In this document: piece after piece, positions 26,423-36,570 of the stretch | Position numbering within the stretch: position 1 is the stretch's first letter | Layout of the letters: every line of letters begins with the position of its first letter | Source of the DNA: Massilia sp. 9096 | GTDB lineage: Bacteria > Pseudomonadota > Gammaproteobacteria > Burkholderiales > Burkholderiaceae_D | DNA: 64,000 nt | NCBI RefSeq assembly: GCF_000745265.1 | Contig: NZ_JQNN01000001.1 | Span: forward strand, 2,666,001 to 2,730,000 | Direction: 5' to 3' | Notes under the pieces: generated by a model | Told to the model about the DNA's origin: nothing | The model's input: the letters and a program-made list of their open reading frames with translations, nothing else | Database searches by the model: none | Program-made: the position numbers and the translations under genes

Positions 26423-27876
26423 CAGCGGGTCTCCCGTTCGCGCAGGTTCTCGCGCGAGCGCGACTCGCGCGCACGGGCGGGGTCGGCCGGCGCGCCGTTA
26501 TCGGGCGGCGTGCCCTGCGCCGATTGTTGCTGCGGCTGCGGCTGCGGTTGCTGGCTCTGGCCTTGCTGCCATCCCTGGTTCTGCGGCTGCGGCTGGGCCG
26601 GCTGCATCGTCTGCGGCTGCTGTTGCGGCTGCTGTTGCGGCTGCTGTTGCATCGGCGGCGGCATGACCGGGCCGGAATGGCTGCCGATCGCGGCTTCGTT
26701 GGCGGCGACCTGGGCCACCATGCGGTCCAGCGGCAGGTTGACCGTGGTCGGGGTCTTGGCGTCGATCATGATCTTGCTGGTGCTGGAGAAAATCTGCTGC
26801 ATGGTGTCGAGGTACATGCGGTCGCGCGTGACGCCTGGCGCTTTTGCATACTCGGCGACGACCTGGTCGAAGCGCGCGGCGGCGGCGGCGGCGGCGTCGA
26901 CCACCTTGGCGCGGTTGGCTTCGGCGTCCTGCAGCATCACGGCCGCCTTGCCCTTGGCTTGCGGAATGATGTCGTTGGCATAGGCTTCGGCTTCGCTGCG
27001 TTCGCGCGCACTGTCTTCCTGCGCCTTGACGGTGTCTTCGAACGCCGCGGCGACGGCGTCCGGCGCGGCGGCCGACAGCAGCGTCACGCCGGTGACGTCG
27101 GCGCCGAGCGCGTAGCGATCGGCCATCTGCTGGATGCGCTGGGTGGCCGCGGCGGCGATGCGGTCACGCCCTTCGTAGACGACGTAATCCATCTTGCTCT
27201 TTCCCACCAGCTCGCGCACCACGCTCTGGGCGGCGTCGCGCATGGTCTCGACCTGGTCACGGTTGTTGAAGACCCAGGCCACCGGGTCCTTGATGCGGTA
27301 CTGCACCGCGAACTGGACGTCGACGATGTTCTGGTCGTCGGTCAGCATCAGCGCTTCGTCGGGACGCTTGCTGCGGATGTTGCCGCGATAGCCGATCTCG
27401 GCCGTCTGGACCTGGGCCACGTTGACCAGCTCGTGCGCCTGGAACGGCGCCGGCCAGCGCCAGTTGAAACCGGGGCCGGCGGTGTGGCCCATGCGCCCGA
27501 AGGTGGTGACGATGCCGACCTGGCCATCCTGCACGACGAAGGCGCCGCTGGCCAGCCAGACCAGCGCGACGATCACGCCGACCACCGACAGGGTGATGCC
27601 GACGCCGCGCGAATCGGGACGGTAGGGACCGCCGCCGCCGCTCTCGCGCTTGCCGAACAGGCGGTTCAGGCGGGCGTTGAAGTCGCGCCAGAGCTGGTCG
27701 AGGTCGGGCGGGCCTTCCTCGTCGTTCTTGTTGCCGGGGCGGCGCCCTTCCTGGGCCTTGCGGTTGTCTTCCAGGCGGTGGCCCCACCTGGGGTCGTTTA
27801 CGGAAAGCGCCGCGCCGGCGCGACCGCCATCCTGCGTCCGCCTGGCGCCAACACGTTTGAGAAGTGAAACGAGCAT
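26422..27876 (-). CDS. hflK: FtsH protease modulator HflK
   Basis: 484-residue partner of HflC. The cytoplasmic N-terminus carries PPDLDQLWRDFNARLNRLFGKR. TM is GITLSVVGVIVALVWLASGAFVV, then SPFH domain motifs GIVTTFGRMGHTAGPGFNWRWPAPF and VDVQFAVQYRIKDP. The coiled-coil region contains AEAYANDIIPQAKGKAAVMLQ. The C-terminus has an unusual Gln/Pro-rich tail of roughly 85 residues (poly-Q blocks separated by P), encoded in part by a 12-bp tandem repeat (26612-26647). It lies between hflX (6-bp gap) and hflC (TGATG overlap), in the conserved hfq-hflX-hflK-hflC unit. Confidence 0.96.
   Translation of the reverse strand: MLVSLLKRVGARRTQDGGRAGAALSVNDPRWGHRLEDNRKAQEGRRPGNKNDEEGPPDLDQLWRDFNARLNRLFGKRESGGGGPYRPDSRGVGITLSVVGVIVALVWLASGAFVVQDGQVGIVTTFGRMGHTAGPGFNWRWPAPFQAHELVNVAQVQTAEIGYRGNIRSKRPDEALMLTDDQNIVDVQFAVQYRIKDPVAWVFNNRDQVETMRDAAQSVVRELVGKSKMDYVVYEGRDRIAAAATQRIQQMADRYALGADVTGVTLLSAAAPDAVAAAFEDTVKAQEDSARERSEAEAYANDIIPQAKGKAAVMLQDAEANRAKVVDAAAAAAARFDQVVAEYAKAPGVTRDRMYLDTMQQIFSSTSKIMIDAKTPTTVNLPLDRMVAQVAANEAAIGSHSGPVMPPPMQQQPQQQPQQQPQTMQPAQPQPQNQGWQQGQSQQPQPQPQQQSAQGTPPDNGAPADPARARESRSRENLRERETR
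26612..26647. repeat. 12-bp tandem repeat in hflK tail
   Basis: TGCGGCTGCTGT is repeated three times in tandem at 26612-26647, coding on the minus strand for repeated Gln-Gln-Pro units in the HflK tail. Confidence 0.7.
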
Positions 27877-27882
27877 AGGCCT

Positions 27883-29106
27883 CTAGTGATGTGGTCCGGT
27901 TGTTTGAATATTCTCAGCCGGTCCCGGTTGCACATCGGGCGCGAAACCGGATTCTTCCCCGTCCTGCTCGCCGTCCTGCTCGAAAGCGTGCGCCGGGGTG
28001 TGCGTCAGGACGGGCTCGGACCGGGCTGCCTCGACGATGGCTTCGCGCAGGAGGTCCAGGCCGGCGCCGCTGTGGGCGCTGATAAAGACGCGGCTGATTT
28101 TATCATATTCATCACGTTCCACTCCCGGCTCGAGGCCGGCCGCATCGATCTTGTTCCATACCAGGATCTGCGGAATGTGGTCTGCGCCGATCTCGCGCAG
28201 CACCTCGTTGACCTGCTCGATCTGCTCCATGCGCACCGGCGAGGAGCCGTCGACCACGTGCAGCAGCAGGTCGGCATGGATGGTCTCTTCCAGCGTGGCG
28301 CGGAAGGCGGCCACCAGCTGGTGCGGCAGTTCGCGCACGAAACCGACCGTGTCGGACATCACCACGTTGCCGGTTTCCTCGCCCAGGTACAGGCGGCGGC
28401 TGGTGGTGTCCAGGGTCGCGAACAGCTGGTTCGCGACGTACACCCCGGCCTTGGTCAGGGTGTTGAACAGCGTCGACTTGCCGGCGTTGGTATAGCCGAC
28501 CAGCGACACCGAGAATGTCTTGTTGCGCCCGCGCGCACGGCGCTGGGTTTCGTGCTGCTTGCGCAGCTTGGATAAGCGTGCGCGCAGCATCTTGACGCGC
28601 TCGCCGATCAGCCGGCGGTCGGTCTCGAGCTGGGTTTCGCCGGGACCGCGCAGGCCGATACCGCCCTTCTGGCGTTCCAAGTGGGTCCAGCCGCGGATCA
28701 GGCGCGTGGCCAGGTGCTGCAGCTGGGCGAGTTCCACCTGCAGCTTGCCCTCGTGGCTCTGGGCGCGCTGGGCGAAGATGTCGAGGATCAGGCTGGTGCG
28801 GTCGACCACGCGCACCTCGAGGCGGCGCTCGAGGTTACGCTGCTGCGCCGGCGACAGTGCATGATTGAAGATGACGATCTCGATCTTGTCGGCCAGGCAG
28901 GCCTCGCGGATTTCGTCGGCCTTGCCGCTGCCGACGAAGTGCGCGGGATCGGGACTGCTGCGCTTTGCGGTGATCGTGGTGACCGGATCGGCTCCGGCCG
29001 AGCGCGCCAGCAGCGCCAGTTCTTCCAGGCTGGCCTTGAAATCGCCAGTGCCGAAGTCGATACCGACCAGTGCCGCGCGCATGGTGTTGCCGGAAACGTC
29101 AGCCAT
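27883..29106 (-). CDS. hflX: ribosome-associated GTPase HflX
   Basis: 407-residue GTPase that splits stalled or idle 70S ribosomes, notably under heat stress. An N-terminal HflX-specific domain includes ALLARSAGADPVTTI, DPAHFVGSGKADEI and IFNHALSPAQQRNLERRL; the helical linker contains GGIGLRGPGETQLETDRR. The G domain follows: G1 GYTNAGKST, G3 DTVGFV, G4 NKID. The C-terminal 40 residues are a nonconserved acidic, Gln-rich tail. The start MADVSGN (ATG 29106) is 5 bp past the hfq stop; an upstream in-frame GTG would overlap hfq. Confidence 0.97.
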   Translation of the reverse strand: MADVSGNTMRAALVGIDFGTGDFKASLEELALLARSAGADPVTTITAKRSSPDPAHFVGSGKADEIREACLADKIEIVIFNHALSPAQQRNLERRLEVRVVDRTSLILDIFAQRAQSHEGKLQVELAQLQHLATRLIRGWTHLERQKGGIGLRGPGETQLETDRRLIGERVKMLRARLSKLRKQHETQRRARGRNKTFSVSLVGYTNAGKSTLFNTLTKAGVYVANQLFATLDTTSRRLYLGEETGNVVMSDTVGFVRELPHQLVAAFRATLEETIHADLLLHVVDGSSPVRMEQIEQVNEVLREIGADHIPQILVWNKIDAAGLEPGVERDEYDKISRVFISAHSGAGLDLLREAIVEAARSEPVLTHTPAHAFEQDGEQDGEESGFAPDVQPGPAENIQTTGPHH

Positions 29107-29111
29107 CGACC

Positions 29112-29348
29112 TCACTCAGCGTCTTGTTCAAGATTGAGGTTGACCGCGCGCGCCGGGACGACGGTGGAGATTGCATGCTTGTAGACCATCTGGGTGACGG
29201 TGTTGCGGAGCAGAACCACGTATTGGTCGAAGGATTCGATGTGTCCCTGAAGCTTGATCCCGTTGACCAGATAGATCGAGACAGGGACATGTTCCTTGCG
29301 CAAGGCGTTGAGGAATGGGTCTTGTAACAGTTGCCCTTTGTTGCTCAT
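29112..29348 (-). CDS. hfq: RNA chaperone Hfq
   Basis: 78-residue Sm-like hexameric RNA chaperone that pairs small RNAs with mRNAs. Sm1 is [41 protein letters not shown], and Sm2 contains the YKHAIST motif. The N-terminal QLLQDPFLN segment and the lateral RKEH patch are intact. The C-terminus is short. The SD CGGAGC precedes the ATG. It lies upstream of hflX-hflK-hflC in one unit; the 188-bp spacer before it probably carries its promoter. Confidence 0.98.
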   Translation of the reverse strand: MSNKGQLLQDPFLNALRKEHVPVSIYLVNGIKLQGHIESFDQYVVLLRNTVTQMVYKHAISTVVPARAVNLNLEQDAE

Positions 29349-29511
29349 AACAGCTCCGTAATGTTGTTGTCGTTTGAAGGTTGAGGCGCGATTCCGCTTT
29401 TCAAGTGTACTTGGACGGCATTCTCAAAATAGGAATGGCGTCCCGAGGCCTACTGTAACCTGTTTTGCCATTTTTTGTCGTCCCGGTATGGTTAGACCTG
29501 GCTTAAACGGC

Positions 29512-29531
29512 ATCCCCGCGGGCGCGGGGAT
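29512..29531. terminator. possible hairpin after der
   Basis: An 8-bp GC stem (ATCCCCGC 29512-29519 with GCGGGGAT 29524-29531), loop GGGC, 5 bp past the der stop. The U-tract is missing, so it may be a weak terminator or a processing hairpin. 29349-29511 otherwise holds the hfq promoter region, with no gene. Confidence 0.4.
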
Positions 29532-29536
29532 CGAGG

Positions 29537-30880
29537 TTACTCCTGCCCTTTGGCGAACGGGTTCTTACCGCTGCGCAGTTCGATGCGCAGGGGGGTGCCG
29601 ATCAGGTCGAAAGTGTCGCGGAAATGCTTCTCGAGGTAGCGCTTGTACGGATCGGTGATGCCTTCCAGCGCGTTGCCGTGGATGACGATGATCGGCGGGT
29701 TCTGGCCGCCCTGGTGGGCGTAGCGCATCTTCGGACGGGTGCTGCCCTTGCGCTTCGGCTCCTGTTTCTCGACCGCTTCCTGCAGCGCGCGCGTCAGCTT
29801 CGGAGTAGTCAGCTTGGCCGTGGCCGAGGCATAGGCCTTGTCGACCGCCTTCATCAGGTGCACGATGCCGCTGCCCTTGAGCGCGGAGATGAACTTCATT
29901 TCGGCAAAGCCGAGGAAGTCGAGCTTGCGGTCGATGTCGTTCTTGATCTGGTCGCGCTGGTCGCTCTGCAGGCCGTCCCACTTGTTGACCGCGACCACCA
30001 GCGCCCGGCCCGATTCCAGGATGAAGCCGGCGATGTGCGCGTCCTGCTCCGAGATGTCCTGCTGGGCATCGAGCATGAGCACGACCACGTTGGCTTCCGA
30101 GATCGATTGCAGGGTCTTGACCACCGAGAACTTCTCGATCGCCTCGAACACCTTGCCGCGGCGGCGGATACCGGCGGTGTCGATCAGGGTGTAGTGCTTG
30201 CCGCCCTTCTCGAACGGGACTTCGATCGAATCGCGGGTGGTGCCCGGCATGTCGAAGGCGATCACGCGCTGCTCGCCGACCAGGGTGTTGATCAGGGTCG
30301 ACTTGCCGACGTTCGGACGGCCGACCAGCGCGATCTTGACGCCGTGGTCGGCCGGCTCGAGTTCTTCCTCTTCCTGCGGACGCTGCTGCATGGCCTGGTC
30401 GATGCCTTCGTTGACCAGGTCGAGCACGCCGTCGCCGTGGGCGGCCGAGATCACGTACGGGTCGCCCAGTCCGAGCTCATAGAATTCGGCGGTGACCGAG
30501 GTGTACTTCATGCCCTCGGACTTGTTCACCACCAGCATCACGGCGCGGCCGGACTTGCGCAGGAAGTCGGTAATCGTCTTGTCGTGCGGGGTCAGGCCCT
30601 GGCGGCCGTCGACGATGAACATCACCACGTCGGCCTCGGCCACCGCCTGGCGCGTCTGCAGCGCCATCTCGTGCATGATGCCTTCCTTGGCGACCGGCTC
30701 GAAACCGCCGGTGTCGATCACCAGGAACGGACGTTCGCCGACCCGGCCTTCGCCGTAGTGGCGGTCGCGCGTCAGGCCAGGGAGATCGGCCACCAGCGCG
30801 TCGCGCGAACGGGTCAGGCGGTTGAAAAGGGTCGACTTCCCGACGTTGGGACGTCCTACGAGTGCAATTACCGGCTTCAT
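29537..30880 (-). CDS. der: ribosome biogenesis GTPase Der
   Basis: 447-residue GTPase with two tandem G domains that matures the 50S subunit. G1 motifs are GRPNVGKST at residues 9-17 and again at 187-195. G3 motifs are DTGGF and DTAGI (followed by RRRGKV). G4 motifs are NKSEG and NKWDG. The C-terminal KH-like domain has [15 protein letters not shown]. The inter-domain linker is acidic ([14 protein letters not shown]). The length fits the family. It follows bamB by 6 bp, so the genes are surely co-transcribed. Confidence 0.98.
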   Translation of the reverse strand: MKPVIALVGRPNVGKSTLFNRLTRSRDALVADLPGLTRDRHYGEGRVGERPFLVIDTGGFEPVAKEGIMHEMALQTRQAVAEADVVMFIVDGRQGLTPHDKTITDFLRKSGRAVMLVVNKSEGMKYTSVTAEFYELGLGDPYVISAAHGDGVLDLVNEGIDQAMQQRPQEEEELEPADHGVKIALVGRPNVGKSTLINTLVGEQRVIAFDMPGTTRDSIEVPFEKGGKHYTLIDTAGIRRRGKVFEAIEKFSVVKTLQSISEANVVVLMLDAQQDISEQDAHIAGFILESGRALVVAVNKWDGLQSDQRDQIKNDIDRKLDFLGFAEMKFISALKGSGIVHLMKAVDKAYASATAKLTTPKLTRALQEAVEKQEPKRKGSTRPKMRYAHQGGQNPPIIVIHGNALEGITDPYKRYLEKHFRDTFDLIGTPLRIELRSGKNPFAKGQE

Positions 30881-30886
30881 TTATTT

Positions 30887-32041
30887 TTATTCGACCGCGA
30901 TGGCGGTCAGGGTTCCATTTTGTGTTTGAAAAATCAGGTTCGAGCCCGACACCAGCGGGTTCGAGGTGATCGCACTGCCGTCGGTCTGGGCGCGCGCCAG
31001 GAAACTGCCGTCCTCGCGCGACAGGAAATGCACATAGCCCTGGTAGTCGCCGACCGCCACTGCGCGGCCGTAGGACACCGGGGTCGACAGGCGGCGGTAG
31101 GCCAGCTTGTCGTTCTTCCAGGCGCTGGTGCCGGCGTCACGGCTGAAGGCGAACATCGAGCCCTTGTCGTCCGGGACGAAGACGAAACGCTGGTCGACCG
31201 CCACCCCGACTTCGGTCGAGATGTCGTGGGTCCAGCGGATGCTGCCGGAACTCATGTCGAAGCAGCCTACGCGCCCCTGGTAGGTCGCGGCGCACACCTC
31301 GTTGTCGGCGATGACAGGATAGCCGCCGATGTCGGTGACGCGCTCGAGTTCGGTCGCGCCGCGCGCCACGCCGACTTCGATGTCCAGGTGCGGCGCGCCG
31401 GTCGCCAGGATCAGCGACAGCAGGCGGCCGCCCGGCAGCGCGATCATGACTTCCTTGTCGTGCACCACCATGCCCGGCGCCATGCGCAGGGTCAGCGGCG
31501 GCACGGTGCGCTGCACGGTCCACTTCTTCTGGCCGGTCTTGGCGTCGAAGCCGACGATGCGGTTGTCGATGCTGCGCGCCACCACCACGCCCTCGCCGAC
31601 CACCGGGGCCGACAGGATCTCGCTGGAGAGCTGGGCTTTCCACAGCGGCTTGCCGTCCATGTCGAAGGCCATCAGCATGCCCTTGGCGGCGCCGACCACG
31701 ATCACGCTGCCGTCGCTGCCCGGACCGGTGGTCAGGTCGGCGCCGGCCTTGGCGCGCCAGATCTGGCGACCGTTCTCGGCCTCGGCGCGCACCATGGTGC
31801 CGTCGGCGCTCACTGCGATCACGGTATTGCCGGCCAGGACAGGGCTCAGCTCATAGCCTTGCGACTTGCCGACTTCCAGCTTCCAGGCGGTGCGCACGGC
31901 CATCGAGCCCTTCAGCTCGACCAGCGGCGCGGGCGGGTTGGCCTTGGATTTGGAAGCGAACGGATTGAGCGAATGCAGGGTCGAGCAACCGGTCATCAGG
32001 GCGAGGACACCGACACCGACAAGCTTGCTGGTAATACGCAT
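30887..32041 (-). CDS. bamB: outer membrane assembly lipoprotein BamB
   Basis: 384-residue PQQ-like beta-propeller lipoprotein of the BAM complex, which inserts outer-membrane proteins. The signal peptide ends with a lipobox, LMTGC (about residue 19). The propeller blades show repeated WxxQxGxx-like motifs, for example WKLEVGKSQGYELSPVLAG, RQIWRAKAGADLTTGPGSDG, GKPLWKAQLSSEILSAPVVG, and SGSIRWTHDISTEVGVAV. It ends with SNPLVSGSNLIFQTQNGTLTAIAVE. It lies between yfgM and der, as in most proteobacteria. Confidence 0.96.
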   Translation of the reverse strand: MRITSKLVGVGVLALMTGCSTLHSLNPFASKSKANPPAPLVELKGSMAVRTAWKLEVGKSQGYELSPVLAGNTVIAVSADGTMVRAEAENGRQIWRAKAGADLTTGPGSDGSVIVVGAAKGMLMAFDMDGKPLWKAQLSSEILSAPVVGEGVVVARSIDNRIVGFDAKTGQKKWTVQRTVPPLTLRMAPGMVVHDKEVMIALPGGRLLSLILATGAPHLDIEVGVARGATELERVTDIGGYPVIADNEVCAATYQGRVGCFDMSSGSIRWTHDISTEVGVAVDQRFVFVPDDKGSMFAFSRDAGTSAWKNDKLAYRRLSTPVSYGRAVAVGDYQGYVHFLSREDGSFLARAQTDGSAITSNPLVSGSNLIFQTQNGTLTAIAVE

Positions 32042-32138
32042 GTTTTTTTACCTTGTTCTTGAATGAGCAGTCGTCCCGGCGCTGGCGGCGGCCATGCCTG
32101 GGCACGCGCGCGGCCTGCGCCGGGACGACGGTGACTGA

Positions 32139-32795
32139 TTAAGCGGCTTTCGCACCCGCCGCGGCGCCGCCGATGGCATCCAGCTTGAGCTGGACCAGCT
32201 GGCGGCCAGGGTGGCTCTTGCTCATCTGGGCGAGCGCGGCCTCGTAGGCGGCGCGCGCTTCCGGCAGCTTGTTCTGCGCGGTCAGGATGTCGCCTTTGCG
32301 GTCGGCCACCTGGGCGGCGAACTGCGGCAGGAAATCGCCGTTCAGCAGCGCCAGCGCCTGATCGTAGGCTTTTTCGTCCAGCAGCACGCCGGCCAGGCGC
32401 AGGCGCGCCACCGACTTGTACTCGTCGTTGCCATGGTCGATCGCCCACTGCAGCTGGGCCTTGGCGGTCTTCAGGTCGTTGGCGTCGAAAGCGGCCTTGG
32501 CGGCGCTCAGGGCGGCCATCTGCGCATAGGCGGTGCCGCCGAACTTGCTTTCGATGTCGCCGGCGATGCGCTGCACCTTGGCGGCGTCGGCCGGGCTGCC
32601 CTGGACCGCATTGACCAGGCTGTCGTACAGCGCCGAGGCCTCGGCGGCCTGGTTGCGCTCGCGCGAGTTCCAGTAGTTATAGCCGGCGAAGCCGAGCAGC
32701 CCGATGATCAGCACCCACATGATCAGGTTGCCAAAGCGGTTCCAGAAAGCCTTGAAATTGGCTATCTGTTCCTGTTCTTCGAGATCGTATGCCAT
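32139..32795 (-). CDS. YfgM-family ancillary SecYEG translocon subunit (TPR)
   Basis: 218-residue inner-membrane protein with a periplasmic TPR domain. In E. coli YfgM binds PpiD and SecYEG and helps hand over exported proteins. The N-terminal segment is MAYDLEEQEQIANFKAFWNRFG, followed by a single TM helix (NLIMWVLIIGLLGFAGYNYW). TPR-like helices follow (ALYDSLVNAVQGSPADAAKVQ, TAKAQLQWAIDHGNDEY, KAYDQALALLNGDFLPQ, ARAAYEAALAQ). The C-terminus is a loose Ala/Gly tail. It starts 46 bp downstream of hisS and is followed by bamB (97 bp). Confidence 0.9.
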   Translation of the reverse strand: MAYDLEEQEQIANFKAFWNRFGNLIMWVLIIGLLGFAGYNYWNSRERNQAAEASALYDSLVNAVQGSPADAAKVQRIAGDIESKFGGTAYAQMAALSAAKAAFDANDLKTAKAQLQWAIDHGNDEYKSVARLRLAGVLLDEKAYDQALALLNGDFLPQFAAQVADRKGDILTAQNKLPEARAAYEAALAQMSKSHPGRQLVQLKLDAIGGAAAGAKAA

Positions 32796-32841
32796 GGACG
32801 TCCTAGTTGTTATGGTTTATTGACTTGAATTGCGAAACTGC

Positions 32842-34194
32842 TCACGAATGATAGTGCACGTGATCGTGGTCATGACCGTGATCGTGGTCGTGGCCGCCGA
32901 CGATCTGGTCGACGATCCAGTCCACCGCTTCGGTAAAGGGCACGCTGCTCTGCTGGCCACCCTCGGCCGCTTCGCGCAGCGACTTGACCGCCACCACGTC
33001 GTTCTTGACCTCGTCCTCGCCGATGATCACCGCGAATGCCGCGCCCGAGGCGTCGGCCTTCTTCATCTGGCTCTTGAAGCTGCCGGCGCCTTGTGCGGTC
33101 GCGCAGTGCAGCACCACGTCCAGGCCGGCGTCGCGGATGCGCTCGCCCAGGATGAAGGCTTTCATCTGCGCTTCCTCGCCCTGGTGCACCAGGTAGACGT
33201 CGCACTGGCTCGGCGCGGCCGGCTCGCCTTGCCCTTTCATCAGCTCGATCAGGCGCTCCATGCCCATCGCGAAACCGATGCCCGGGGTCGGCTTGCCGCC
33301 GATCATTTCGATCAGCGGGTCGTAGCGCCCGCCGGCGCAGACGGTGCCCTGCGCGCCCAGCTCGTCGGTGACCCACTCGAACACGGTGCGGTTGTAGTAA
33401 TCGAGGCCGCGCACCAGGCGCGGGTTGACCGTGTACTGGACGTTGTTGGCGTCGAGGATCTTCTTCAGGCCGTTGAAGTGCGCCAGCGATTCCTCGCCCA
33501 GATAGCTCAACAGCTGCGGCGCCGCGTTGACCAGGTCCTGCATGGTCGGGTTCTTGGTGTCGAGGATGCGCAGCGGGTTGGCGTGCAGGCGGCGCTGGGC
33601 TTCGGCGTCCAGCTGGTCGAGATTGGCTTCGAAGTAGGCGATCAGGTCGGCGCGGTGGCGCTGGCGCTCTTCCGCGTTGCCGATCGAATTCAGTTCGAGG
33701 CGGATGTTGTCCAGGCCGAGGTCGTCCCACACGCGGCGGCACAGCATGATCAGTTCCGCATCGATGTCCGGGCCGGCAAAGCCGATCGCTTCGGCGCCGA
33801 ACTGGAAGAACTGGCGGTAGCGGCCGCGCTGCGGGCGCTCGTGGCGGAACATCGGGCCCTTGTACCACAGGCGCTTCGGACCGTCGTAGGCCAGGTTGTG
33901 CTCGACCACGGCGCGTACCGCGCCGGCGGTGCCTTCCGGACGCAGTGTCAGCTGGTCGCCGTTCATCGAATCCTCGAACGAGTACATCTCTTTCTCGACG
34001 ATGTCGGTGACGGCGCCGATCGCGCGCGCGAACAGGCCGGTTTCCTCTACGATCGGAGTGACCAGCTTCTGGTAGCCGTAGCTCTTGAGCACGGACTCGA
34101 CGGTGTTCTCGAACAGTTCCCACAGCGGCGCGTCGGCCGGCAGGATGTCGTTCATGCCTTTGATGGCGACGATTTTCTCTTTTTTATCGGACAT
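32842..34194 (-). CDS. hisS: histidine-tRNA ligase
   Basis: 450-residue class II synthetase that charges tRNA-His. Motif 1 region [21 protein letters not shown], motif 2 [26 protein letters not shown], the two histidine-binding signatures [16 protein letters not shown] and [33 protein letters not shown], and a C-terminal anticodon-binding domain are all present. The last 18 residues form a His/Asp tail with eight His in alternating positions, [18 protein letters not shown], which is not part of the core enzyme. It follows ispG by 19 bp. Confidence 0.98.
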   Translation of the reverse strand: MSDKKEKIVAIKGMNDILPADAPLWELFENTVESVLKSYGYQKLVTPIVEETGLFARAIGAVTDIVEKEMYSFEDSMNGDQLTLRPEGTAGAVRAVVEHNLAYDGPKRLWYKGPMFRHERPQRGRYRQFFQFGAEAIGFAGPDIDAELIMLCRRVWDDLGLDNIRLELNSIGNAEERQRHRADLIAYFEANLDQLDAEAQRRLHANPLRILDTKNPTMQDLVNAAPQLLSYLGEESLAHFNGLKKILDANNVQYTVNPRLVRGLDYYNRTVFEWVTDELGAQGTVCAGGRYDPLIEMIGGKPTPGIGFAMGMERLIELMKGQGEPAAPSQCDVYLVHQGEEAQMKAFILGERIRDAGLDVVLHCATAQGAGSFKSQMKKADASGAAFAVIIGEDEVKNDVVAVKSLREAAEGGQQSSVPFTEAVDWIVDQIVGGHDHDHGHDHDHVHYHS

Positions 34195-34213
34195 GTTTTA
34201 CTTTCCAGCGCCG

Positions 34214-35506
34214 TCAAGCGACGCTTTCGACCTGCTTCGAATAATTCTTCTTCACATACTCCAGCACGATCTGCTGGAACTCATCCACGATGCGCTCGCC
34301 GCGCAGCGTCGCGAACTTCTGGCCGTCGACGAACACCGGCGCCGCCGGCGATTCGCCGGTGCCCGGCAACGAGATGCCGATGTTGGCGTGCTTCGATTCG
34401 CCCGGCCCGTTGACGATGCAGCCCATCACGGCCACGTTCATCGCTTCCACGCCCGGATAGGTCTTCTTCCATTCCGGCATCTGCTCGCGCAGGAAGGTCT
34501 GGATGTTGTCGGCCAGTTCCTGGAACACGGTCGAGGTGGTGCGTCCGCAGCCCGGGCAGGCGATCACCATCGGCGTGAACTTGCGCAGGCCCATGGTCTG
34601 CAGGATTTCCTGGCCGACCACGACTTCGCGGGTGCGGTCGCCGCCCGGTTCCGGCGTCAGCGAGATGCGGATGGTGTCGCCGATGCCTTCCTGCAGCAGC
34701 ACCGACAGGGCCGCGGTCGAGGCGACGATGCCCTTGCTGCCCATGCCGGCCTCGGTCAGGCCCAGGTGCAGCGCGTAATCGCAGCGCTTGGCCAGCTCGC
34801 GGTAGACGGCGATCAGGTCCTGCACGCCCGACACCTTGCACGACAGGACGATCTTGTCGCGCCCCAGGCCGATTTCCTCGGCGCGCTGGGCGTTTTCGAT
34901 GGCCGACGTGATCAGCGCTTCGTACATCACGGCCTGCGCCGACCACGGCTGGGCGCGCGCGGCGTTCTCGTCCATGATGCGCGCCAGCAGCGACTGGTCC
35001 AGGCTGCCCCAGTTCACGCCGATGCGCACCGGCTTGTCGTGGCGGATCGCGATCTCGATCATCTGGGCGAACTGGCTGTCGCGCTTGGCGCCCTGGCCGA
35101 CGTTGCCCGGGTTGATGCGGTACTTCGACAGCGCGGCGGCGCAGTCGGGATAATCGCGCAGCAGCAGGTGGCCGTTGTAGTGGAAGTCGCCGACCAGGGG
35201 CACGTCCACGTCCATGCGGTCGAGCTGTTCGCGGATGTAGGGGACGGCAGCGGCGGCGGCCGGCGTGTCGACCGTGAGGCGCACGATTTCGGAGCCGGCG
35301 CGCGCCAGCTCCTTGATCTGGATCGCGGTGCCGATCGCGTCGGCGGTGTCGGTGTTGGTCATCGACTGCACCACGACCGGTGCGTTGCCGCCGACCCAGA
35401 CCTTTTTGGCACCGTGCTGGACCAGCACGCCGCGGCTGGAACGGCGCGCCAGCGGACCCGACGGAATCGGGGAATTGGTAGTCGTCATGTTCTGGTTGGT
35501 GTCCAT
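34214..35506 (-). CDS. ispG: 4-hydroxy-3-methylbut-2-enyl-diphosphate synthase
   Basis: 430-residue iron-sulfur enzyme of the MEP isoprenoid pathway, converting MEcPP to HMBPP. The TIM-barrel region carries [46 protein letters not shown] and [10 protein letters not shown]. The 4Fe-4S ligands sit in ACPGCGRT and [14 protein letters not shown], three Cys plus the following Glu. The N-terminus is variable ([18 protein letters not shown]). It is directly followed by hisS and preceded by rodZ, as in related beta-proteobacteria. Confidence 0.98.
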   Translation of the reverse strand: MDTNQNMTTTNSPIPSGPLARRSSRGVLVQHGAKKVWVGGNAPVVVQSMTNTDTADAIGTAIQIKELARAGSEIVRLTVDTPAAAAAVPYIREQLDRMDVDVPLVGDFHYNGHLLLRDYPDCAAALSKYRINPGNVGQGAKRDSQFAQMIEIAIRHDKPVRIGVNWGSLDQSLLARIMDENAARAQPWSAQAVMYEALITSAIENAQRAEEIGLGRDKIVLSCKVSGVQDLIAVYRELAKRCDYALHLGLTEAGMGSKGIVASTAALSVLLQEGIGDTIRISLTPEPGGDRTREVVVGQEILQTMGLRKFTPMVIACPGCGRTTSTVFQELADNIQTFLREQMPEWKKTYPGVEAMNVAVMGCIVNGPGESKHANIGISLPGTGESPAAPVFVDGQKFATLRGERIVDEFQQIVLEYVKKNYSKQVESVA

Positions 35507-35517
35507 GCGCTTGGCCT

Positions 35518-36570
35518 TTATTGAAGGTTGACCCGCGACAGCGTCTTGCCCGGCACCGGCGGCAGCGCAACCGCGCTGCCGCGCAGGGTCGCGCTGACGC
35601 CGGACGGGTTGCCGACGATGACGCGCACCGGCTGCTCGACGTTCACGATTTCCGTGCTGCCGGCCTTGACCAGGCGCGAGAGCAGGGGCGCACCGCCCTT
35701 GGCCGGCGTGACTTGGATCCAGGAATCCTCGCGCACGTTCAATACCAATGCGTTGGCGCCGCTTGCGGCGGGTGCTGCAGCCGGCGTGACGGCCGGCGCT
35801 GCTGCCGGCACGGTCGCGGTGGCGGCCAGCTGGACCGGCGGCCTGGCGGCGGCGGACGGGGTCGCGGGTGCGGGCGACGGCGCGGCGGCAGCCGGCGCAT
35901 TCGCGGCGCCGGCGGCCTGGGCGCCGGCGGCCGGTGCGGCGTTCGGACTCGGCACCGAGATCAGCGGGACGGCCGGGTTCTGCAGGGTTTCGACGGCGCT
36001 GCCGTTGGACGCGCTCGAAGCACCAGCGGCGCCTGCCGCGGCGTCCGGGGCCGAGGCGACGGCCGGCGCTACCGGCTGCGCCGTGTTGTCGGCGCTTTCG
36101 CTGCGATGCGGCACCAGGCCGAAATGCCAGGCCGCGGCGATCGCCACGATCGCGACCGCGCCGCCGGCGATCCAGCCGACCGGCAGGCTGGAGCGCTTGC
36201 CATGGCTCGGGAACTTGGAGGCCGAGAACGACGCCGGGCTGGCGCGGCGCGTCACGGCGGCGCTGTTGTCCGGTGTCGGCGGGGTGTCCATCGCGATCTG
36301 CGCCACCAGCGGCGCCGGATCCAGCTTCATCAGCTTGGCGTAGGCGCGCACGAAGCCGCGCGTCACGGCGGGGCTCGGCAAATGCCCGTAATCGCCGGCC
36401 TCCAGCGCCACCACCTGGCGCACCGCCAGTTTCAACTGATCGGCCACCTGCTCCACCGACCAGCCCATCGCTTCGCGCTGGGCGGCAAGGGTCTTGCCCG
36501 GGATGTCGCTCGGATTGTCGGGCGCCGCCGGCTGTTCTGCACGCTCGGAACTCATTGTCGTCTCACTCAT
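35518..36570 (-). CDS. RodZ-like cytoskeletal protein (HTH + TM + DUF4115)
   Basis: 350-residue bitopic inner-membrane protein. In E. coli RodZ links MreB to the elongasome and controls rod shape. The cytoplasmic helix-turn-helix is [43 protein letters not shown], followed by [16 protein letters not shown] is [23 protein letters not shown]. The periplasmic linker of about 110 residues is Ala/Pro-rich. The C-terminal DUF4115 domain is [19 protein letters not shown] through [20 protein letters not shown] 36570 overlaps the upstream pilF stop by 8 bp; ATG 36555 is an alternative. Confidence 0.88.
   Translation of the reverse strand: MSETTMSSERAEQPAAPDNPSDIPGKTLAAQREAMGWSVEQVADQLKLAVRQVVALEAGDYGHLPSPAVTRGFVRAYAKLMKLDPAPLVAQIAMDTPPTPDNSAAVTRRASPASFSASKFPSHGKRSSLPVGWIAGGAVAIVAIAAAWHFGLVPHRSESADNTAQPVAPAVASAPDAAAGAAGASSASNGSAVETLQNPAVPLISVPSPNAAPAAGAQAAGAANAPAAAAPSPAPATPSAAARPPVQLAATATVPAAAPAVTPAAAPAASGANALVLNVREDSWIQVTPAKGGAPLLSRLVKAGSTEIVNVEQPVRVIVGNPSGVSATLRGSAVALPPVPGKTLSRVNLQ

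Noticed and set aside
26581..26655. Short tandem repeat as a CRISPR or regulatory array
   Set aside because: It is in frame within hflK and codes for a Gln/Pro tail.
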